Origin: CAZLDI01 sp964558415
GTDB taxonomy: Bacteria > Chloroflexota > Dehalococcoidia > SM23-28-2 > RBG-16-64-32
Direction: 5' to 3'
Assembly (NCBI GenBank): GCA_964558415.1
Contig: CAZLDI010000012.1
Span: 42,097 to 106,096 of the forward strand
DNA length: 64,000 bases
The position numbers were made by a program, and so were the translations under genes. Numbering within the stretch: the stretch's first letter is position 1; each line of letters starts with the position of its first letter. Positions 59,918 through 64,000 of this stretch are shown in pieces. Under the pieces are notes generated by a model that saw only the letters and a list, made by a program, of their open reading frames with translations, ran no database searches and was not told where the DNA came from.

Positions 59918-60253
59918 GTGGCGGTTAAACGGAGGAGGAGGTCGCCGAACTACTACGCGTCGCTGGCGATGAGCAAGGCGGAGCGGCTGGAGCTGAGGCG
60001 AGCGGGGAGCGTGGACGGGCTGGCGGATGAGATCGCGCTGCTGCGGACGCGTTTGAAGAGGGCGATGGAGGCGAGCCCGCGAACGTCGAAGGCGCGGAGG
60101 GACTTGAGGGCGGCGACGGCGGGGGTGGAGACGCTGTTAAGGGCGGTATCGGCGCAGTACCGGTTGTCGCCGCCCGTGAACGGGGGCCTGACGGCGAAGA
60201 TGGCGGCTGTGCTGGATGAGCTTGGGGACCGGATTTTGCCGGCGGAGGGGTAA
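59918..60253 (+). CDS. Small basic helical protein, unknown
   Basis: 111 residues from GTG 59918. A basic start (VKRRRRSPNYYASLAMSKAE) precedes helices with GLADEIALLRTRLKRAME and VETLLRAVSAQYRLSP. The EIALLR-x-RL-R block resembles the C-terminal part of GAPKGN-type proteins, so this gene and the one at 59124 may be two halves of a once-linked function. DNA binding is plausible from charge only. Probably in an operon with the preceding small gene. Confidence 0.6.
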   Translation: MAVKRRRRSPNYYASLAMSKAERLELRRAGSVDGLADEIALLRTRLKRAMEASPRTSKARRDLRAATAGVETLLRAVSAQYRLSPPVNGGLTAKMAAVLDELGDRILPAEG

Positions 60254-60352
60254 TCGTGCCCAACGTATCCAGTCCTGAGCAGTCTGCCGGTAGCTCTCTG
60301 TGTGCCAAGAGGCTGTTGCATGCCGCTGCGACGTGATGCAGGATGCTGTAAA

Positions 60353-60366
60353 ATGACACGTGTCAT
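60353..60366. promoter_or_regulatory. Perfect 14-bp palindrome ATGACACGTGTCAT over a start codon
   Basis: The palindrome ATGACACGTGTCAT includes the ATG of the first gene of the methyltransferase-PIN cassette. Such a site could be an operator for a controller protein or, by chance, a palindromic codon run (Met-Thr-Arg-Val-Met). No clear -35/-10 pair was found upstream. Confidence 0.45.
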
Positions 60367-60586
60367 GGTTCGCAAACGAATGACGATTTCGTACCCTGCG
60401 GCTTCTGGGGCAGACCTGGCTGACCTTCTCAATCGGCTCAAGACGTCTAAAGATAGCCCCTACTGGAACAGAAGCTTGAGTGACATAGGAGGGATGATCC
60501 TAGCCGACGCCGCACAGCGGGAGGTGGAAACGTACTGCGACGGCCATCGACGACGACGCCCCCGGGAGAGCAACTCTCGTGGGTGA
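60353..60586 (+). CDS. Small protein at the head of the methyltransferase-PIN cassette
   Basis: 77 residues from ATG 60353. KRMTISYPAASGADLADLLN and NRSLSDIGGMILADAAQREV suggest a beta-strand plus helices, followed by a basic tail (CDGHRRRRPRES). It could be a ribbon-helix-helix-like regulator, but I cannot confirm a family. Its 3' end overlaps the methyltransferase gene by 8 bp, so the two are coupled. Base composition is closer to the downstream genes than to the chromosome around it. Confidence 0.6.
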   Translation: MTRVMVRKRMTISYPAASGADLADLLNRLKTSKDSPYWNRSLSDIGGMILADAAQREVETYCDGHRRRRPRESNSRG

Positions 60587-63110
60587 GCCCACAACTCAGA
60601 TTCTGGATCGCCTCAAGCATGAGTTCAGAGGAATCGGATATGTTGGTGGCCTGCTCCGAGAGAACTATACGTTCGCTCAAATTTTAGACAGCCAAACTCC
60701 GGTCAGCTCAATCCCGTTGGCGGCGTTTGCCCAGGAGCCACCGTCATACAGAAACGCCTGCTTTGGCGTCGTAACGGCCAATGGGAAGAGTGGCGCGTCC
60801 CTAGTTGAGCAATATCGATCGCTAGGCGCGCCTCAGGTTCTAGAGATTCGCGAGCAACTTCTTCTTCGGTGGAAGATGACGAGTCAAGGCGCGCCTGAGG
60901 TCTTGGAGCAAGTTGGTCTGGAGGACATGCCGGGCCTGTTTGCGCAGCATCGCCAAGAATGGGCCCCGCAGCGCCTCCTCGGCGTCAAGACCGCACGGGG
61001 TATCACTCCCGTTCAGCTGGACTTCTTCGATCTTGGCTTGCTTCCACTGCTCGAGCGCGAAGTTCGTTCTAAGCTCGATCGTCTCCTACATAACACCGTC
61101 ACGCTCGCGATCAATGCCTTACCGGAGGGCGAGTCGCTCCGAGCCGATACTTATCCTCGCCTGTTCAGGCTGTTCTTCAGGCTCCTCGCCGCGAAAGTCC
61201 TGGGCGACCGAGGTCACCCAGGGTCGTGGCTCCTTGACGACCCTCGACAAGTGATCGCTTCTGTAGAGGATTTCTACTTCAAGGACAAGGATAAGGAAGC
61301 AGTCCTTGACGATGATGACATCCAGAACACCGTATGGCACGAGATCCGCACAAGGTTCCATTTCCAGAACCTGTCTGTCGAGGCGCTCGCGTACGTTTAC
61401 GAGAACAGTTTGGTCACCGATGAGGCGCGACGTCAGCTTGGTATCCATGGCACTCCCCCGGGAATAGCTGAGTACATTACAGCTCAACTTCCAATTGAGA
61501 CTCTCTCGGTGGATGAGCGGCGCATTTTCGAGCCGTTCTCGGGTCATGCGGTGTTCCTGGTAGCCGCAATGCAGCGATTGCGTGACTTGCTACCTCCAAG
61601 TTTATCTCCCGACGAACGACACGCGTATTTCGTGAGGATGCTGTCAGGGTTGGAAATCGACGACTTCGCACGTGAAGTCGCAAAGCTCTCACTCATGCTG
61701 GCTGACTACCCAAACCCAGACGGTTGGCGGATCCACGCCGGAGACGTCTTCAACTCTGCCATTGTCGGCCGGGAGCTTCGCTCAGCCAACGTCGTGCTGA
61801 GCAATCCACCATTCGAGGACTTCACCCGCTCGGAACGGAATCAGTACGCCGGGATCTCGTCGGTCCACAAGCCTGCTGAGCTCCTACGTACTGTACTAGA
61901 AGCAACCCCTCAGATGCTGGGAATTGTACTTCCTCGAATCTTCCTGCATGGGCGAGGGTACAAACAGATCCGAACGGAACTCAAGGACAAATACGGCTCG
62001 CTGGAAATTGTAGCACTCCCTGACAATGTCTTTCAGCACTCGGAGGCAGATGTGGCCTTACTGCTCGCGTACGACGCTGGTAGAGTTACTTCACGTGTGC
62101 GGGTAGGCGAGGTCTACGGGCACGATCTGGAGACGTTCTTTGTGACCCATAGGCCCTCATATGGGACCGAAGTATCACCTGTCTCCGATTCCACAGAACT
62201 TGTCCCGTCAGAAATATGGCTTGGGCCGTTAGACGAAGTCTGGAAGGCAACGGCGCCACTACCGCGGCTTGGGGAGATTGCGGCAATCCACCGCGGCCTT
62301 GAGTTCCGTCTTCCTTTTGACGAGCATCGACGGCATCTGGTGTCAGATGAACCCCAGCCAGGCTTCCACTCCGGTGTGCATACGGTGGAGGAGAGTCTCG
62401 AGCCATTCCTGATCACCGGGACTGTCTACATCAACACATCAGCAGGGGTCCAGCGCGGGCATGCTTACCAACTGCCGTGGCATAGGCCCAAGTTGATCGT
62501 AAATGCACGGAGACGAACACGAGGGCATTGGAAAGTTACGGCGGCACCAGATAGCCAAGGGCTGGTCTGCTATCAGAACTTCCACGCGATCTGGCCAGAG
62601 GGTGGTCCTTCGGTCGATGTTCTAGCAGCTATCCTCAACGGGCCTCTGGTGAACGCATTCATAGCAGAGCGCGAGCGTCAAAGGGACATACGGATCGCGA
62701 CGTTGCGCGATGTTCCGATCCCTTCAATTGGCGTCGAGCAGCAGCAAGTCATCTCCTCGCTTGTACGACAATATTCGGAAACGCGCCGCCAGTCCATGCA
62801 CCGGGAACAAACGGGAGAGGATCCCATGGAGGCGTGCAGAGCGTTTCTGATCCAGATTGACGCTGAAGTACTGAGGGCGTACGACTTGCCGCCCCGGCTC
62901 GAACGCGCTGTTCTTGACTACTTCCGTGGACACAAACGACCCGGGCCGGTTCAGTTCGAACGGTACTTCCCGCCCGATTTCACACCGTACTTGCCGTGGT
63001 ATCGATACATCTCCCAGGAGATGGTGCACGCAACTGCCAGGTCAACGATGGGGCGTCTCCTAGTAATTCGCGACCCGGCTGTGTCTGAAGCTCTGTCTCA
63101 AACAGACTAG
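60579..63110 (+). CDS. N6-adenine DNA methyltransferase-like protein with large N-terminal domain
   Basis: 843 residues from GTG 60579. The catalytic motif IV is SNPPFEDF (residues 408-415), the N6-adenine type NPPF. Motif I is unusual: EPFSGHAVFLVAA (318-330) where DPACGSGxFL is expected. DIVPRIFLHGRGYKQIR-like features (VLPRIFLHGRGYKQIRTEL) match the Eco57I/type I HsdM group. An N-terminal domain of about 300 residues (LLRENYTFAQ, FGVVTANGKSGASLVEQYRS, LLLRWKMTSQGAPEVLEQ) may bind DNA or hold a nuclease. A C-terminal target-recognition region (about 555-720) precedes a helical end. Visibly less GC-rich than the window. Followed 1 bp later by a PIN nuclease gene. Confidence 0.85.
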   Translation: MGEPTTQILDRLKHEFRGIGYVGGLLRENYTFAQILDSQTPVSSIPLAAFAQEPPSYRNACFGVVTANGKSGASLVEQYRSLGAPQVLEIREQLLLRWKMTSQGAPEVLEQVGLEDMPGLFAQHRQEWAPQRLLGVKTARGITPVQLDFFDLGLLPLLEREVRSKLDRLLHNTVTLAINALPEGESLRADTYPRLFRLFFRLLAAKVLGDRGHPGSWLLDDPRQVIASVEDFYFKDKDKEAVLDDDDIQNTVWHEIRTRFHFQNLSVEALAYVYENSLVTDEARRQLGIHGTPPGIAEYITAQLPIETLSVDERRIFEPFSGHAVFLVAAMQRLRDLLPPSLSPDERHAYFVRMLSGLEIDDFAREVAKLSLMLADYPNPDGWRIHAGDVFNSAIVGRELRSANVVLSNPPFEDFTRSERNQYAGISSVHKPAELLRTVLEATPQMLGIVLPRIFLHGRGYKQIRTELKDKYGSLEIVALPDNVFQHSEADVALLLAYDAGRVTSRVRVGEVYGHDLETFFVTHRPSYGTEVSPVSDSTELVPSEIWLGPLDEVWKATAPLPRLGEIAAIHRGLEFRLPFDEHRRHLVSDEPQPGFHSGVHTVEESLEPFLITGTVYINTSAGVQRGHAYQLPWHRPKLIVNARRRTRGHWKVTAAPDSQGLVCYQNFHAIWPEGGPSVDVLAAILNGPLVNAFIAERERQRDIRIATLRDVPIPSIGVEQQQVISSLVRQYSETRRQSMHREQTGEDPMEACRAFLIQIDAEVLRAYDLPPRLERAVLDYFRGHKRPGPVQFERYFPPDFTPYLPWYRYISQEMVHATARSTMGRLLVIRDPAVSEALSQTD

Positions 63111-63111
63111 G

Positions 63112-63633
63112 ATGGCACCGGTGCCTCCGACCGAGGGATATCTACTGGATACACCGGTTTCGAGCGCTGCATGGGACGCTGTTGACCGCAGCCATGACGC
63201 GGTGAGACGGCGGTTGGCTGCTCTTGATGGCTTGCTCTACGTCTCCTCCATATCAGCCGGGGAAGTTGAGTACGGCCTGGGGGTATCGCCGGCCGTAGAC
63301 CCTCAGCGTCACCGCGACGTCAGACTGGCTATGTCCGCGTATGATGTTCTCGATGTTAACAAGCACACTGGCGAGGCGTACGGCCGGATCCGGGCCAACC
63401 TCTTCGAACGGTATGCGCCCAGAAACCAGCGCGGGCGACTGACGCGAAAGTACGTCGAAGATCTAACAGATCCGACGACCAGCAAGGAGCTTGGAATTCA
63501 AGAGAATGACCTCTGGATCGTGAGTGTAGCGGTGCAATACAACTTGGTTCTCGTTACCTTCGATAAGGCAGGGGGCATGCGGAGAATCGTCGAAGCGGCA
63601 GACTATCTCGAACGCACCGAGTTCTGGACCTGA
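63112..63633 (+). CDS. PIN-domain nuclease paired with the methyltransferase
   Basis: 173 residues, beginning 1 bp after the methyltransferase stop. The PIN acidic residues are all present: YLLDTPVSSAAWD (Asp 13), SISAGEVEYGLGV (Glu 51), QENDLWIVSVA (Asp 133) and LVTFDKAGG (Asp 151). The usual DTN is DTP. A type II VapC would normally follow a small antitoxin, but here the partner is an 843-residue methyltransferase-like protein. RNase or DNase activity against incoming nucleic acid is possible (inference). Confidence 0.87.
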   Translation: MAPVPPTEGYLLDTPVSSAAWDAVDRSHDAVRRRLAALDGLLYVSSISAGEVEYGLGVSPAVDPQRHRDVRLAMSAYDVLDVNKHTGEAYGRIRANLFERYAPRNQRGRLTRKYVEDLTDPTTSKELGIQENDLWIVSVAVQYNLVLVTFDKAGGMRRIVEAADYLERTEFWT

Positions 63634-63642
63634 GCACTCCTT

Positions 63643-63730
63643 CGATGTGGCTGTGGAAACGCTAAGCACTCAGTTCGCGATAAGAGTGTCGCAATTCTGC
63701 CCGGCAACGACTCGATGTCGGGGACGACGG
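63643..63730 (-). pseudogene. Decayed duplicate of the 3' end of the norD-like gene
   Basis: This stretch is similar, at an exact 117-bp offset, to 63760-63846, the 3' end of the norD-like gene. On the minus strand it encodes VVPDIESLPGRIATL and then, after a single extra T, YRELSA and a stop, against VVPDIESLPSRITTLYRQLT in the intact gene. Most base differences are synonymous, so the copy came from a related functional gene rather than from a recent slip. The 29 bases between the copies hold a CCCTTCGGCAGACTCAGGAT repeat. Confidence 0.7.
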
Positions 63731-63778
63731 CCCTTCGGCAGACTCAGGATAAACTCCGCCGATGTCTAGGTGGAAAGG

Positions 63779-64000
63779 CTAAGCGGTGAGCTGCCGATAG
63801 AGTGTCGTAATTCTGCTGGGCAAAGACTCGATGTCCGGCACCACCGCATATCCTATGTCGGCGCACATCTGCTTCAGGTAGTCGTGGCCGTACCGGTCCA
63901 CCGTCAGGCAGAAGGGGACGAGGCCCTTGCGCTTCGCCTCCAGCAGCGCCATGTGGGTGTCGTGGATCGCGTACTCCTTCTCGGTGCGGTCGCGGCCGTA
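63779..64000 (-). CDS. NorD-like von Willebrand factor A-domain protein (C-terminal 73 residues)
   Basis: The gene enters from the right edge; only the end is visible. DRTEKEYAIHDTHMALLEAK, KGLVPFCLTVDRYGHDYL and GYAVVPDIESLP with TTLYRQL are typical of the end of the vWA domain of NorD/CobT-type activators, which work with a MoxR-type AAA partner (NorQ) to mature metalloenzymes. Stop codon at 63781-63779. Its 3' end is duplicated next to the PIN gene. Confidence 0.82.
   Translation of the reverse strand, partial: YGRDRTEKEYAIHDTHMALLEAKRKGLVPFCLTVDRYGHDYLKQMCADIGYAVVPDIESLPSRITTLYRQLTA

Noticed and set aside
63634..63778. Phage or integrative-element attachment site at the norD end
   Set aside because: A direct repeat exists, but the copies are only 117 bp apart, no integrase gene is visible and no tRNA lies nearby. 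It fits allelic replacement better.

Overview
This 64 kb, GC-rich window looks like a bacterial chromosome, most likely Chloroflexota and perhaps a class Dehalococcoidia relative (inference). The case for this is the Rex regulator, F420-type flavoenzymes, a T-box-controlled ilv operon, a CAP protein with a dockerin-like tail, an Asp-type MurA and an eight-subunit F1Fo ATP synthase operon. Genes are tightly packed with many 1-8 bp overlaps. No rRNA, tRNA or CRISPR array was found.

Layout. 1-4.1 kb: a frameshifted LuxR-type fragment, a cluster of short CCAATCAAA motifs, a membrane protein, two tandem SAM methyltransferases, a YbjQ-family protein and a VapBC-type toxin-antitoxin pair whose promoter sits in a perfect 16-bp inverted repeat. 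4.1-12.1 kb (minus strand): promoter, leucine-type T-box leader, ilvD-ilvB-ilvN-ilvC, a RAMA-Mrr nuclease gene, then leuA. 12.1-20.4 kb: DUF192 protein, two geranylgeranyl-reductase-like flavoproteins, SGNH lipoprotein, PH-domain protein, ilvE, a LysM glycosidase-like protein and a lipoprotein with an internal duplication. 20.4-27.8 kb (plus): membrane proteins leading into a copper-related cluster (CopC, a beta-propeller, and a CopC-CopD-cytochrome c fusion flanked by two proteins of one unrecognised family). 28-35.3 kb: CAP protein, VOC proteins, thiolase, three alpha/beta hydrolases and an F420-type LLM oxidoreductase. 35.3-40 kb: AAA+ ATPase, rex, mreB, murA. 40-48.4 kb (minus): the ATP synthase operon, with three non-ATPase genes between its subunit genes. 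48.5-59.1 kb: DUF151, MFS, DUF951, pyrF, comB-like, etfBA, GNAT, MazEF, coaE, cinA, a RAYT transposase with REP repeats, and an F420/PPOX protein. 59.1-63.6 kb: small unknown proteins, then a less GC-rich cassette of a small protein, a variant N6-adenine methyltransferase and a PIN nuclease, ending at a partial duplication of the 3' end of a norD-like gene.

How the parts connect. The Ile/Val/Leu genes are probably transcribed from one consensus promoter (TTGACT-17-TACAAT) through a T-box terminator/antiterminator, and a Mrr-type nuclease sits inside that operon. Rex-like operators occur at three promoters in the window: rex itself, the ATP synthase operon and etfBA. This suggests a local NADH/NAD+-responsive energy regulon. 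Mobile or selfish DNA recurs: REP/RAYT, a four-helix-bundle element inside the atp operon, a 170-bp tandem repeat carrying copies of the cinA start, and dispersed CCTTCGAC repeats. The best candidate for a new system is the palindrome-small protein-methyltransferase-PIN cassette at 60.35-63.63 kb; the copper-associated protein family at 24.4 and 27.3 kb is second.
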